Program-made: the position numbers and the translations under genes
In this document: positions 10,416-22,822 of the stretch, piece after piece
Layout: each line of letters starts with the position of its first letter
Numbering within the stretch: position 1 is the first letter of the stretch
Assembly: GCA_030063045.1 (NCBI GenBank)
Contig: JAQSEB010000176.1
Span: 124,001-188,000, forward strand
Reading direction: 5' to 3'
DNA: 64,000 nucleotides
DNA from: Pratylenchus scribneri
Lineage: Eukaryota; Nematoda; Chromadorea; Rhabditida; Pratylenchidae
Notes under the pieces: model-generated
The model's input: only the letters and a program-made list of their open reading frames with translations
What the model was told of the DNA's origin: nothing
Databases searched by the model: none

Positions 10416-13400
10416 CAGGGGTGCCATCTCCAAAAGTCAAAACCCCGGCATTCAGTTTCAAAATCCCGGCAAAACCCCGGCAAAAATTTTCAAAACCCCG
10501 GCAAAAAACCCGGCTTTTTTAAAACGTGTTAAAATACAATATTAAAGCTTTTAAAAATATTTATACTTTATATTTCTCTTGTGATTTGACTTGTTTAAGC
10601 AATTGGGGTTGCGAAATAAAGATATCATAAGCTTGAATACAATTAAAATCGGCATTTAATTTGATAGAAATAAGAGAATTGATTAATTTGGGTTCCATAC
10701 TGTTCCGTTCATCGGTTTTGAGATTTTTTAAGATCGAAAATATTGATTCACAAAACGAATTGGAAGGAAAAAAAGAGAAGAGAATTGCGACCAACTTTTT
10801 GATTAGCACGAAATTTTTGTTTTTAAACAATTTTGTCCATCGTTCTTCAATTTCTTTGTCTTCAAAACCGGTTCCAGATAATTTGTCCAATAATTCATTT
10901 AATTCAGCCACTTCATTGAATAAATTGTCCAATTCTTCCGGTGTATTGCCGCAAAATTTTTTATAGGCCTCAGAAATTTTTTGAAATGATGGCCGCTTTT
11001 CGAAAAGTAACCAGTCCGAAACATAATCCGCTAATTCATTAATGTGTGCGCTCCATTTGTTCAAATATTCGAGTGAATTTTCATAAAAGTTCTAAATAAA
11101 ATAATTGGAATAATCATAAAATTAAAATGCCAACCAAAAATTCAGCTTTTAAGCGCCCACAAATGTCCAAAGAACCTTCCTCCTCAAGCCGAATCAATCG
11201 TTCATTTGCATCATTTCCAAAATAGTGCTCATCATGCGCTTGTTGAATTCTTCTTTTCAATGCGAGAAATGCTTTCATCATTTCGGGAAAAGCCAATTCT
11301 TTTTTCTAATAATAATTTCTAATTATATTGTTATTTTCTTTTTTTTTAAAACCTGACTAATCAAATTAAATTTGTTGAATTGGGCCAATGCAAAAGAGCA
11401 GAAAGAAAATAAAATCCTATATTCCTCCGCTTTTGGTGTCAAATCATCATTAAAAATTTTTCTCATAAATTTAGGGCATTCCTTGTCGCTGCAGGATCTG
11501 AAATATGATTCAATGGCCATCCATTGTCGACAAATTTCCTCGCAAATTGCTCCCAATGAAAGCCATCGCGTTGGGCAATAATCCGGGAAATTGAGAACTT
11601 TAATCTAAAATTTAACTAATATAAAATTTATTACATTAAAAATATTTACTTCCAAATTTTTTGCGACTTCCTTGTACTTTTCCCATCGCAATGCACTGTT
11701 TAAATGGCCACACAATGTTGTACAAAAATTGGCCAAATCATAATCCAATTGCTCAACTGCGTGCCTGACGGAATTGTTCGCAATATGCGACACACAACCA
11801 ATCCCATTCAAAGATGGATGGTCTTAACATTTTTTAAAGCAAAAATAGATAATTTTTATTAAAAATACCTTGTTTTAACAAAAAGAACAAATTGTTTTGC
11901 CCCCTCCGCTGGATTCCTCCAAAGTTCGCATTTGTATTATCGGCCGTAAGTGCCGCCATTTTTGTCAATTCCAGCCCATTTTCAATCAAAATTTGCTTCA
12001 GAAAATTGGCCATATCAACCGCCTTCTCGCTGGGTTCATCCACAATTTTTAGCAAACGTTGTTTTGTTCCTTTTTGAATATCAAAATATCTAAATAAAAA
12101 CATATATTTTTAAAATTTTGATATCAAACCTAATCACGATTGCATGGAATCGTGTTTTTTGCATTTCTGTCGAATCAATTCCTATGGAGAACCAACCGCC
12201 ATTTTCATTTATTGCTTGTAAAAAACGTTGTTGCAAAAACGGATAAATCACTCCTTAAAAATAACTATTTTCAATTTTAATATTTGGTAAAAATTATACC
12301 ATTAATTATTGCGGTTGTTTTGGTCCTCGCGCTTGCAAAATCCTCTGCTTGTTTGAACAATTTTGGAAGCAATTCACTAGTACAGTTTGAACATCGCATA
12401 GAAAAATTGTGAGCGCCGGAATGGAAAGCCATCAAAATTTCTGTTAGCAATATGCTTTTTTCTTCATCTTCCTTTAATTATTTTAATTTTTAATTTTTTA
12501 TGAACAAAATAAACCGTTCTTTTCTTGATGAAATGATTAATTGGCTGATTTTTTCGAAAATCAGAAATGTGATCTTTGTGTTTTTTGTTGCCAAATGTTC
12601 TTTGATAAACTTATCACCATTTTTGTTTAAAGCTAAATCAGCGTTACAAGCTTTGCAATAAAAAAATCCGCTTCCTTTTTTGCTTGCTTCAATTGTTTCT
12701 TCCGGATTAGCATAACTTGGTAAAAATTTTGAATACCCACTTCCGGGTTTTCGATGCGACTTCTTTCTCTTTTTTGGTGGAGATAATCCTAAAAATTTAT
12801 TCTGAATCCATTTAAAATTTTTTACTAACTTTTTTGTGATTTATTTCCATCGTCTTCGTCATCTTCACTGTTCATTTCAATTTCGTGCACTTCTTCAGCC
12901 TCGGAAATCGCTTCTTCTTCATTTTGCTCAGTTGTTTTTTCAGAATTTGTTGCTGAAATCGAAATATTCCGAACGAAATTAAGTAAATTTGATTGTTTTT
13001 GCGCCATTTTACTGAAAAAATCAATAGATGATCTTTATGTTTATTGATAAAGTTAAGAAAATTCACATTAATATTTAAGTAAGTTAAAGTAAATATTTAT
13101 TTGCTTTCTTTGCGATTTGCCTCTGCCCAAAAAATTTAATTTATATAAGCAAGCAGGAAGAAATTCCCATTTTTATGTGATTGATAGAACAGATAGCTAA
13201 AATATAGAAATAGATGATAAAATAAAGAAAAATATGAAGTGAGAGATTAGAAAATGTTGGATAAATATTCAATTTTTGGCAATCATTTAAAAAAATTTAA
13301 AAACACGGCAAAACCCGGCAAAATATGAAAAACCCGGCAAAAAACCCGGCACTTTCAAAACCCCGGCAAAACCCCGGCCGGGACATCAAAAACCCGGGAA

Positions 13401-13433
13401 ATGCCGGGTTTCCCCGGTATTATGGCAGCCCTG
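10416..13433. mobile_element. hAT-superfamily DNA transposon, 3018 bp, with 8-bp target duplication
   Basis: The left terminus CAGGGGTGCCATC and the right terminus (reverse complement CAGGGCTGCCATA) are hAT-type terminal inverted repeats. GTCGGCGG flanks both sides. Subterminal regions on both sides carry many copies of AACCCCGGC or ACCCGGC, typical of transposase-binding repeats. The - strand interior encodes a multi-exon hAT transposase. The perfect target duplication means the insertion is not old. It lies between receptor copies C and D. Confidence 0.92.
10561..13007 (-). CDS. hAT transposase, multi-exon, probably frame-damaged
   Basis: This would catalyse excision and insertion of the surrounding element. 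Reading from 13007 leftward: an acidic N-terminus (MAQKQSNLLNFVRN); a BED-like zinc finger (FYCKACNADLAL with EHLAT, about 12540-12800); a catalytic-core stretch with GIDST (about 12170-12190) and TADNTNANFGG (about 11915-11955); a PTRWLSLG block (about 11555-11580); and the C-terminal dimerisation region FFPSNSFCESIFSILKN with NSMEPKLINSLISIKLN, stop at 10561. Exons are separated by short GT-AG introns. In the zinc-finger exon the frame breaks at an A-run near 12584, where the expected KHKDHISDFRKNQ continuation is found only in another frame. The copy may therefore be inactive unless this is a sequencing error. Confidence 0.8.
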
Positions 13434-13441
13434 GTCGGCGG
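13434..13441. repeat. hAT target-site duplication, right
   Basis: GTCGGCGG, identical to 10408-10415, directly follows the terminal CAGCCCTG. Confidence 0.9.
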
Positions 13442-13496
13442 AGAAGTTGAATTTCAGGAAGAAGTTGAATTCTCCTAGGAGAAGTTGAATTTATTT

Positions 13497-13722
13497 TTTT
13501 TCTCCAAACATTTTAATTTTTTCCTTTCTCCAAACATTTTGATGTTTTTCTTTTTCTAAAGATTTTGATGTTTTTCTTTTTCTAAAGATTTTGATGTTTT
13601 TCTTTTTCTAAAGATTTTGATGTTTTTCTTTTTCTAAACATTTTGATATTTTTCTTTCTCCAAACATTTTGATGTTTTTCTTTCTCCAAACATTTTGATG
13701 TTTTTCTTTCTCCAGGATTTTT
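13497..13722. repeat. Degenerate minisatellite relic
   Basis: About nine units of TTTTTCTTTCTCCAAACATT-type sequence (25-26 bp) are related to the large arrays. CAAACATTTTGATG replaces CAAACATTGTTGTG, and several units are mutated to CTAAAGATTTTGATG. It is an old or independently drifting array. Confidence 0.75.
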
Positions 13723-14231
13723 GTCCTTTTATGGACTACATAATGTTAAATTCAGATTCCCCATCATCAAATAACCCTAAATACACATTTAATGCCCATT
13801 GTTTAATTATGGTGGAGGGCATACAAAATTCCAGACCCATATGTGAAATTATTGCACTTTTTCACGAAAATTGTATTTGTCTGTCTCGAAAATTTTTTTA
13901 CGGGTTTGTCCGAATACAATCTGGCACCTTAATATTTTATTTCACACGTTTATGGCAAAAATTTTCTCAATAATGGCATACAATTCGGGACAACAGAAAA
14001 TGATTTTCGGTGAATGCCCTTTCATTTCGCGACAACGGCAAACAATTATCCAATAGGCAAAATTTTTTACAATTTTATTTTACTTAATCATTTCAATTTT
14101 TAATTCCAAAGAAAGTCCATATTAACTTATTATTTCGTATTTCCTCAAAAGTAACAAAACAAAATTTTCAGATCATTACCTTATGTAAATGATTTACTCT
14201 TTTTTTCCTGCCATTTATCTTCTTTTTTAAA

Positions 14232-14446
14232 TACCGTAAAACTTCTAATGGAAGCCGCCGCTCTAATAGAAGCCCCCTATCCATTGAAAATTTTTTTTCA
14301 CAAATAATCAATTTTAGGTGAAATTAAGCCGAACAAAATAAGCCGAAATAAGCATTTTTTGTTTCACAAAAATTCCAAAAATTTCCCACCTCGGAGGATC
14401 TCTGAAATTTATAAGCCCCGGGGCTTCTATTAGAAGTTTTACGGTA
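14232..14446. mobile_element. TA-flanked MITE (Tc1/mariner-type), 215 bp
   Basis: TACCGTAAAACTTCTAAT at the left end pairs with ATTAGAAGTTTTACGGTA at the right end, giving terminal inverted repeats bounded by TA. The inner part has ATTTTAGGTGAAATTAAGCCG, which recurs in the element at 46690-46860. It lies directly upstream of receptor D and ends 26 bp before its ATG. Confidence 0.8.
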
Positions 14447-14471
14447 ACATGAAATATTTTATTTTAAGAAA

Positions 14472-15647
14472 ATGCTTCCTATAATTTATGATAGGATACT
14501 CCATTTCACTTTGAACACTATGATCTCCTTTATCATTCTTTTTTTACTGCCACCACTTTGGAAATTGACATCCACTCGATCGGCTTTGATAATTGTTTTT
14601 AGTCGGGCAGTTGGAAATCTGCTTAAATTGCTTATGGAATTGATAATTTTCATTCAATTAAATAATGCAAATGATATTATTATTTTGGAATTGTCTATCT
14701 TCATTATCAACACGAATATCCGAATATTCAGTGCAATGCAAGCAATTCACATTTTGGCATTGGCCATCAACCGTGTCCACGCTATTTCCTTTCCATTTCA
14801 CTATCAACAGTTTGCAGCAAAAAGAAAGTAGGAATGCGATAAATTTTCCAAAATTAGAATGCATATTTTATTTTATTTAAATAGATATTTTTATTGGATA
14901 TGTTTATTTATATGGCTTCTCTCTATTATAATTGGTTACTTCGATCCAATTAAATATTTAGTAAATTTAACAAATTTGTGTGCTACTTTATTTTATATTG
15001 CTTTCGGCTGTCGATTATTTTGGATGAAAGCAAAAAGTAGTAAGTTGTCCGATGTATATCGCAAATCAAAAAATATACTTAGAAAGCCAATAAAAAATAT
15101 GATGAATTTAAAAGATATTTTTTAATGATAAAATTTGGGAACGAATTTTTAAGTTTGTTCCATTTTTTGTTGATAACGAAAAAAGAATGGTTCCATTTTA
15201 AAAGGGAATAAAAACTTAACAAGTAAAATGACGGCACGAATACATATAATTTTTGAACCAATTTTAGATGATAGAAATGGCAGATTTTCAAATGTTCACA
15301 CAGAAAAGGACTTATTCCGAATATTTTTTGTTTGCCTATCATGTTTGGTCGTTTCTGGCATCCGCTATGCTGTGATTGATCCATTGGCGAGCTATGCTGA
15401 GACATGGCCAGATCTGCCAATGACAATTCATTATTGGTCAAGTTATGCCACTTTATTGCTTGGGCTTTGCACAGAGGAAATCAGCTTGGCCATTTTGGTT
15501 CCTGATTTTCGAAAGAATATTGCTCAACAATTTCGCACAATATTTTGCAGGCTGTCGAATAGAATTGGTCTGCAAGAACAACAAAATAATATGTTAATTA
15601 CATCAATTAATTTAACTAAAGTGAATAATTTTGTTGCTGGAACTTAA
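14472..15647 (+). CDS. Srx-like 7TM chemoreceptor, copy D
   Basis: Exons 14472-14827, 14885-15039 and 15268-15647 give 296 aa in the family phases. The TM motifs KLTSTRSALIIVFSR, NRVHAISFPFHY, YIAFGCRLFWMK, FVCLSCLVVSGI and the tail PDFRKNIAQQFRTIFC are intact. Exon 2 is the shortest of the intact copies (155 nt), so the TM4-TM5 loop is nearly absent. A MITE lies immediately before the start codon and may have replaced the promoter-proximal region found in other copies. Confidence 0.8.
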
Positions 15648-15769
15648 TAAATTATTAAATAATTTTAATAAAAAAAAATATTTCTTTTTTTTTTGTTGAA
15701 AAGACTATTGATTGATGAAAATTTCTTTAAAAAATTTTTTTGTAAATAAAATTAATTAATAGGGAGCGG

Positions 15770-15973
15770 ATTTTTATTGATATCAATATTTTTCTTGCGA
15801 ACTTAAAATAGCTTTAAACCAACATAAAACACGTTTTTATCAAGGTTTTAGTTGATTTGCATGAACTTTTATGTCAATATTCATCAATATTTTGCCATTT
15901 TTTGGCCATCAATATTGATATCAATATTTCGGCATTTTTTGACAATTTTTGGCCATTTTTGTCAATATTTTGA
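15770..15973. repeat. AATATTGATATCAATATT-type repeat
   Basis: Several copies of TCAATATT and the palindrome ATTGATATCAAT lie here in both orientations. The block replaces the first exon half of the broken receptor that follows, so it probably marks the breakpoint or an inserted repeat. Confidence 0.45.
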
Positions 15974-16690
15974 AGTTTAGTCGGGCAATTGGAAATTTGC
16001 TTATATTGTTCTTCAATATGTCTATCTTCATTTCGTACATATTAGAAATTGGAATTTCCGAAACTTTCAAATTCATAATAAATGCGAATGATCGAATATT
16101 GCAGGCATTGGCAGCAATTCATATTTTGGCATTAGCCCTCAATCGTGTACACGCTCTTTTCTTTCCATTCCATTATAAATGGTTTGCGGCTGTGCTGCTT
16201 TATGTTATATAGCTTTCGGTTGTCGATTATTATGGATGAAAGTAAAAAGTAGTAAGTGGAATATTCCATTGCACATCATTAAAGTTTTTTGTATAGTTAT
16301 ATATATATATTTTTAGATAATAATAATGGCACATTTTCAAATGTTCACATGGAAAAGGATTTGTTCCGAATTTTTTTTGTTTGCCTCTCATGTTTGATCG
16401 TTTCTGGCTTCTACCTTGCTGTGCTTCATCCATTGTGGTATATTGCTGTAACATGGCCAGAATTGCCTAAAATAATTTTTTATTGGACAATTAATTTTAT
16501 TTATTCGATTGGATTTTGCACAGAGGAAATCAGTTTGGCCATTTTGATTCCTGATTTTCGAAAGAATATTGCACAACAATTTCGCAAATTATTTTGCTGC
16601 AAGAAATCCATTGGAAATAGTGTACAAAAACAACAAAACGATACGGCGATTACATCCATTAAAGTGAATAATTTTACTGATGGCACTTGA
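15974..16690 (+). pseudogene. Srx-like chemoreceptor pseudogene, copy E
   Basis: Family similarity starts abruptly inside TM2 at TTTAGTCGGGCAATTGG, so the start codon, TM1 and half of TM2 are gone. After the post-TM3 motif (HALFFPFHYKWFAA, about 16190) the sequence jumps directly into the TM5 coding part of exon 2 (TGTGCTGC...TTTCGGTTGTCG), in a different frame. Intron 1 and TM4 have therefore been deleted. Exon 3 (16317-16690) is intact, with FVCLSCLIVSGF and PDFRKNIAQQFRKLFC. Two separate deletions make this copy non-functional. Confidence 0.85.
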
Positions 16691-16800
16691 AATTTGATGA
16701 ATCCCAATAAAAATAATCAAAATAAATTTCTTTTCTAAAAAGTAAATTAAATAAATATTTAATTAAAAAATGCCTTATTAATTTAATCTTGCTATCTTTC

Positions 16801-17031
16801 TTAATAACTTTCGATGAATATATAAATTATATAAAAAATGATATAATAATTCAAAAAAATTTTTAAGCATTTCAAAACATTAAAATAATTTTTTTCATCC
16901 ATTAAAATTGTCTTAAAAAATGAACGAATTATATCAAAAATGGCATCGTCATTGTTGAATTTGATTATTCTGGCAGTCATGACCAAGTCCTTGGAAAATT
17001 GAAAAGCATAAGATTTTAATTGAAAATACAA
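16801..17031 (-). pseudogene. Relic of the secreted-protein gene, exon 1 part
   Basis: The - strand reads AFQFSKDLVMTARIIKFNNDDAIF (24 residues, about 16940-17013), matching the relic at 2945-3075 and the KIKFNNDDAIL segment of the gene at 44508-46379. Downstream residues have drifted. As in the other cases it lies directly 3' of a receptor copy. Confidence 0.6.
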
Positions 17032-17199
17032 AAAGATTTTTTTAAAGAATTTTTATTTTCATTTTACAATGTTCAATGAAAGTATGAGAAGAGAATATAC
17101 AATCCAAGCTTCATTATGCAAATTTAAGTAATATTAAAATAGATTTTCGCTATTTAATTTTCCCTCCAAAAAAATTGTATGCTTTTAATAACATTTAAG

Positions 17200-18079
17200 T
17201 TCAAAACTTTTGTATATTTTCATTTTCTTTCCTATTTTCTTTCCTTCTTTTTGTCAAATTATCTATGCAAATTATTTAGTAAATTTAATAGACAATCGAT
17301 TTTATAAAATGCCAAAATAAACATAAGAAAATTTGTATTTTTCAAAAATTTAATTTTTTTTTGTAAATTATTTTAGTAAATTCTTTCTCATTTAATTGCG
17401 GAAATTGGACCTTTTGGAATGAAAAGCAATGCGAAGTACAATCATTCCATCTTTTCACTGGTTAAATTAATAAGAAAATTAACATTTAAAATTTTTTAAT
17501 TATTCATCAACTACAAAAATGAATATATTCGTGAGAAAAACGTGAGAAAAACTCACATCAAAAATTTTTGTACACATGGAATTTTCATTTTGTTCATAAA
17601 CTTTGTGAGCGAACACGCAAATACTAAGAAATTTAGTTGGAAAAGAATTTTGGAAATTTTGTATTTTGCCAATTAAAAATGTTGAAAAATGAATTTTAAC
17701 TGCGTGAAATCTGATATCTCTGAAATCTGTTTTCTAAATAATGGACGACATCACTTCAATATTTTGGTTGCTTTCATTCTAATGGCCATGGCCACAGATG
17801 ATGAAACTAAATTATAAAAAAAGTATTAAAAAATTTTTTTTGAACTTTTTTTCATATTCCATATTTTCTTCCTTTATAAATTTAATAGATCTCATTTTTA
17901 ACCAAAAGAAACATTCAAATTTAATTTATAAACTCCAAAGAAAGTGTAACTAATTTTCATTTATCAAAAGAGACATTTATTCCAAATCATTGCCTTTTTA
18001 TAAGCGAATTTAATCTTTTTTTTTTCTCTTTCCATTTATCATCCTTTTTAAAAAATTTAAAATATTTTAATTTAAGAAA
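17200..18079. other. Intergenic stretch, conserved receptor upstream block
   Basis: No gene is seen. The part around 17515-17650 (ATATTCGTGAGAAAAACGTGAG, then TTTTGTACACATGGAATTTTC) recurs at about 20420-20530 and 27385-27500. It precedes receptor copies F, G and H and marks a second upstream type that differs from copies A, C and D. Confidence 0.5.
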
Positions 18080-19664
18080 ATGTTTCCCGATTGGATACTC
18101 CGTTTCACTTTGCACATTATCACCTCCTTTATCGTCCTATTTTTACTGCGCCCGCTTTGGAAATTAACATCCACTCGAACGGCTTTGATAATTGTTTTTA
18201 GTCGGGCAGTTGGAAATCTGTTTCGATTATTTCCCAGTTTGCTAGACTTCATTTATTCCTACATACTAATAAGGTATATGAACAACAAACTTCCTGTACT
18301 ATTCATTATCTATATCAACAATTTTTTTGTAATCGATCAAGCACTACAGACAATGGAAGCGATTCATGTTTTGGCATTGGCCATCAACCGTGTACACGCT
18401 ATTTTTTTTCCTTTCCACTATAAAGAGTTTGCAGCAAAGAAGAGGTATCAAATTATAAAAAATTTTCACAAAACTTTTTTCTATGGAATATCTATATAGA
18501 AATTTGTATATCGCTTGGGTTACCTAATAATTTATTTGAAAATTAGAAAAGACTTGTTAATCCAAAAATTTATAAAATTAAATTTTATTTTTGAGTAATA
18601 TCAATTTTATAATATTTGATTTGATAAATTATTCCGTAAAATTCTACATAGAATTATTTTGGAAATTTATGTCATTTGAGAAAATGCTTACCAACAATCT
18701 AAAATTTATTTTTGGGGATGAATTTTCTATCTTTATTTTTTATAAATGCATATTATATTTATAAACAGATATTTTTATTGCTTATGCCTGTTTATGTGGC
18801 TTTTCTCTACATCTACAATAATTGGCTACCTTGTTCCGACCAAACACTTTTTTGAAACTATAGTCTCTCTTGTCAAAAATTTCGTTTTAATTTGTGCCAC
18901 TTTATGTTATATTGCTTTCGGTTGTCGAATATTATGGATGAAAGTAAAAAGTAGTAAGTGGAATATTCAATTGTAAATCAAATTATATTATAATCATTCA
19001 AATTAAATTTTTTATTTAAAAAAGAGATAATATGAATTTATATAAAAAATTACTCAATTTAAATAAATTTTTGTCAAAAAATAATGAATTGGCCACAGCC
19101 AAATATCAGGGTCTAGTGTTGGGCTTAGGATTAGATGAGAATCAGGGTTTAGTTCGGAAAATAAGAATCTTAAAGAGATTTGGCCAAATTATATGGCCTA
19201 AAAAATTAACTATTTTTCCATATGAAAGATTTATTGCAAATTCAATCTCATTTTTTCTTACAAAATCTTTTTTAGGAAATAATGATAACACATTATCAAA
19301 TGTTCACACTGAAAAGGATTTGTTAAGAATTTTTTTTGTTTGTCTCTCATGTCTGATCATTTCTTTCGTTCGCGGTGCTTGGTTTGAATTTATCGTAATG
19401 AAAGTGAATGATGCGTCAGAAACACCGCCGCCACAAACAATTTTTTATTGGACAAGTTATTGCGCTTATTTGATTGGGTTTTGCATAGAGGAAATCAGCT
19501 TGGCCATTTTAATTCCTGATTTTCGAAGGAATATTGCCGAACAATTTCGCACAATATTTTGCTGCAAGAAATCCAATGAAATTGACGCACAACAAGAACA
19601 ACAACAATATGACAATACGGCGAATACATCCATTAAAATAAATAATTTTTTTGATGGCACTTAA
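18080..19664 (+). CDS. Srx-like 7TM chemoreceptor, copy F
   Basis: Exons 18080-18444, 18769-18953 and 19276-19664 give 312 aa. All hallmarks are present: PLWKLTSTRTALIIVFSR, NRVHAIFFPFHYKEF, YIAFGCRILWMKVKS, FVCLSCLIISFVRG, CIEEISLAIL and PDFRRNIAEQFRTIFC. With copy I it forms a subgroup with SFV/SFI after TM6, a KKSNEID motif and an EQQQYDNTA tail. Intron 1 is 324 bp and intron 2 is 322 bp; intron 2 holds a small G-rich hairpin. Confidence 0.8.
19072..19225. mobile_element. Small G-rich hairpin in intron 2 of receptor F
   Basis: The left arm has GGCCACAGCCAAATAT and the right arm has ATTTGGCCAAATTATATGGCC. The loop reads GGGTCTAGTGTTGGGCTTAGG and is G-rich on the coding strand. It matches the layout of the elements at 29545-29705 and 41894-42160. 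Confidence 0.55.
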
Positions 19665-19969
19665 TTTTGATGAATTACAATAATAAAAAATAAATTTACT
19701 TTCTTAATAATATTATATATAAATAATGTATTCCTATTTATGAATATTTTAATTAACAAAATACAATTGGATTAGGAAGGATGAATCTTTTTATCGAAAA
19801 GTCGTGCTTCAAAAAGCCTACAAAGCCGTGAAGAAAATATTCCTCCTGATGTCTGATCATTTGATTTTTTAGAACTAAATTTCTGAAAAAAGGATGCACA
19901 TTTTTTCCTATAAGCTATTCATCAAAATTTAGTCACATTCAAATTCTATTGTTTGTAACCTCATTGTAA

Positions 19970-20260
19970 ACCTTTGCTGATATATTTTGTTTTGCTAATT
20001 TTAATTCGGCCAAAAAATAAAACTCAAGCAGTCGACTTCATCAAAATCATTCATATAAGGTGCCAATTTATTCTAATAAATTTTTTAATAATTTTAAAAA
20101 TAATTATTAAAGATAATGGAATCATAAGGATGAAAATATTGAATAATAAATAATTTGAAGAAAGAGAATAAATTATATATTAGCAAAGATAAAAAAAAAG
20201 GATGAAAAAGAAGGAGTATGGAAGGAAGAAAAAGAAGAAGAAGATTAAAAAAGGAGAAAA
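19970..20260 (+). pseudogene. 3'-end fragment of a MATH-BTB gene
   Basis: Similarity to 26960-27170 covers the penultimate and last exons of the MATH-BTB gene, for example TTTTGTTTTGC-AATTTTA-TTCGG and ATTAAAGATAATGGAATC. Frameshifts and stops are present. At the penultimate-exon junction this copy reads AAGGTGCC where the intact gene reads AAGGCGCC, so the donor is GT here and GC there. This supports the GC-AG intron assigned to the intact gene. Confidence 0.75.
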
Positions 20261-20540
20261 GAATAAAAAAATGTCAACAATTAAAAAAAAAGAGAAATTA
20301 AGGTACACTTTTAATTAAATTTTTAATTACAATGCATTCGAAACACAATCATTCCCTTTCACTGATTATAAATTAATAAGAAAATTAACATTTAAAATTT
20401 TTTAATTATCCGTCAGCTACAAAAATGAATATATTCGTGAGAAAAACGTGAGAAAAACTCAAATCAAAAATTTTTGTACACATGGAATTTTCATTTTATT
20501 TATAAACGTTGTGGGCGAGCACGCGAATAATGGAAAGGAA

Positions 20541-21337
20541 AAATTCTAGAATATGTGCACAAAATATTTTTTAATGAATCATGTTTAAAAAGATAAATTA
20601 ATCGATAAAATATTAAAATTTATCAAAAACAAGGCGCGGAAAAATGTTTTTAGTCGAAAAATGGATGTTCGAATTTTTCGATAAGTGAAGGGTCCGTCCC
20701 CCCTATGGGTCGAAAATTTTCAAAAAAATTTTTTGGACATGTCATACCTCAATCGACGCGTCACAATGAACGGAACTCGAATCTGTCATTATTTTTGCCT
20801 AAAACTCAAATATAAAAAAGTTACAGTCGCGCAAAGGAAATACGGATTGGAACTGCTCCGGTGGGCATTTCAGAGTGGACTCCTCCGTGTGCTCCGCCTT
20901 CGCGCGACCAGATGAGCTTGGTGGCTCGCTACGCTCGCCAACAAGCACATCCGGTAACCCGCGCTTCGGCTACGCACACTCCGGAGTCCACTCTTACATT
21001 CCTCCGCAGTTCCAAGTTCCAACACATTCCAGCGAGACAAAAATGGCCATAACTTTCTTAGTTTTGTGTTTTATTCGAAACCGATTATAAATTTGAACTT
21101 CTTTCATCGAGACGCGTTGATTGAGGTATAATTTGTCCGAAAAATTTTTCAAAAATTTTTTCGACCCATAGGGGGGACCTTTCACTTTTTACGTTTTTTT
21201 GAAAAATCCATAAAATAGTATGAAACCTGCTTTCCGCGCCCTAAAATAATTCAAAACAATGATATAAAATACAAACAAACAATTTTAAAACCATTTTGTA
21301 CAAAAATCTTCTGTGCACATATTCTAGAATTTTACCT
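20541..21337. mobile_element. Foldback element, family 1 (about 0.8 kb palindrome)
   Basis: The outer ends AAATTCTAGAATATGTGCAC and GTGCACATATTCTAGAATTTT are inverted. Inside, AAGTGAAGGGTCC(GTCC)CCCCTATGGGTCG pairs with CGACCCATAGGGGGGACC...TTTCACTTTT. The middle 200 bp are GC-rich and again self-complementary (GGACTCCTCCGTGTG against CACACTCCGGAGTCC). The whole unit is a nested palindrome related to 52587-53413. Several ORFs inside are by-products of the palindrome. Confidence 0.8.
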
Positions 21338-21613
21338 ATGGTTTTTCTAAGGCATTACTTTAATGTTATTGTTGCTTTCATAACGATGAAAAAACTAAAT
21401 AAATTAGAAAAATAAAATAAAATTTTTTAAATTTTTTCCTATTACTTTTTTCCTTTATAAAGTTAATACATTTTTAAACAAAATTAACATTCTAATTTAT
21501 TATAAATTCCCATACTAATTTTTATTTCCTCAAAAGAGACAAAAAGATTTATTCCAAATCGTTGCCTTTTTATAAGCGAATTGCCATTTATCATCTATTT
21601 TAAATTTAAGAAA

Positions 21614-21887
21614 ATGCTTCCTCCATCTTATATATGGATAATCCTTTTCGCTTTGAACATTCTGGTCATCTTTATCATTCTTTTTTTACTGCGACCACTT
21701 TGGAAATTAACATCCACTCGAACGGCTTTGATAATTGTTTTTAGTCGCGCTGTTGGAAATTTGTTTCGACTGATTACCAATTTACCATATTACATTAATT
21801 TTTACATAATATGTTCAACAACAACAAGAACAAAACAATACGGCGATTACATCAATTAAAATAAATAATTTTGTTGATGGCACTTGA
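21614..21887 (+). pseudogene. Srx-like chemoreceptor pseudogene, copy G (internal deletion)
   Basis: A normal start at 21614 leads through TM1 and the TM2 motif KLTSTRTALIIVFSRAVGN. Near 21808 the reading jumps into the 3' end of exon 3: the Gln-rich tail CAACAACAACAAG and the final codons INNFVDGT appear, partly out of frame, ending at 21887. TM3-TM7 and both introns have been removed in one deletion of about 1 kb. The short readable product ends GDYIN. Confidence 0.9.
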
Positions 21888-21899
21888 AATTTGATGAAT

Positions 21900-22822
21900 C
21901 CGAATAAAAAATAAACAAAATAAATTTTTTTATCTTATTTACAGAAAAAAAAGTACTATTCTACTTTTTTTCACCTTTATGCTGTTAATTTTGATTCATT
22001 TCTTTAACATCTGTGAAATAATTACTACTAATGGCATTGGGAATAATTCAAAAGAGTATAAAAATAAGCAAAAGTAAAATTTCCACTTTATAAAAATTCC
22101 AATTAAACTTGAAAATTCTTTTGCCAAATTTCATCTTTTCCAAATTTATCAAATTAAATATTTGATTGGATGTGGATGATGTCTGAATCAAGAATCTATA
22201 CAAGATGATAATATTACAAATTTCGAAATTATTAATTTGAATTTTAGATGGCCTTCACCTTCACCACAAATCTCCTCTTTTGTTTCTGCTTCCCAATAAA
22301 GTGAACAAAATAATGATGGCCACAAAAAAATTTTTCCTTCATCGATCCTTCCTTCCCTTCATCTTCTTCCGACTTTGGCCTTTCTTCTTTCATTCTCAAT
22401 CCCTCCCATCCCAACCGACCTTTCTCACATTCCCATTTATTGTGATGTGAATCACTTGGCCTATTATTCCTTATTCTCCTTTTCCCCTTTTATGGTCATT
22501 TCACGCCGCCATTTGGCTCTCAGCAGGACGATTCACATTCACACTTTCTTCCATTTTCCATCAAAACATTTATCCATCTTTTGCCTTTTTATGCGGAATG
22601 GCTAAATAATATTTTCATCGGGAGGAATGATTAATAAGTAATAATAATAACATTTCTATCTCGAGTCTCGAAGTCTCGACCATATTTTTTTGAGAATTTG
22701 TATTGGGAAAATTGCCTCTGGCATTCCATCCATATTGAATTGATATTTGATAGTACGTGTAAATTATTCCCTGAAGCCATTTAAGTCTGTGCCTCCATTC
22801 CCAATTTATTCCACAGTCCCTA
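21900..22822. other. Gene-free intergenic region
   Basis: AT-rich sequence with pyrimidine-rich patches (22330-22420) and no coding region or repeat that I can support. Confidence 0.5.

Noticed and set aside
20685..21185. Several short ORFs in the GC-rich palindrome (and at 52769-53235)
   Set aside because: They lie in the foldback arms and tip, appear as mirrored pairs on both strands, and match nothing except the other foldback copy.
22375..22605. A 76-codon ORF in the 22.4 kb region
   Set aside because: Pyrimidine-rich low-complexity sequence; no motif, no paralog in the window and no splice context that extends it.
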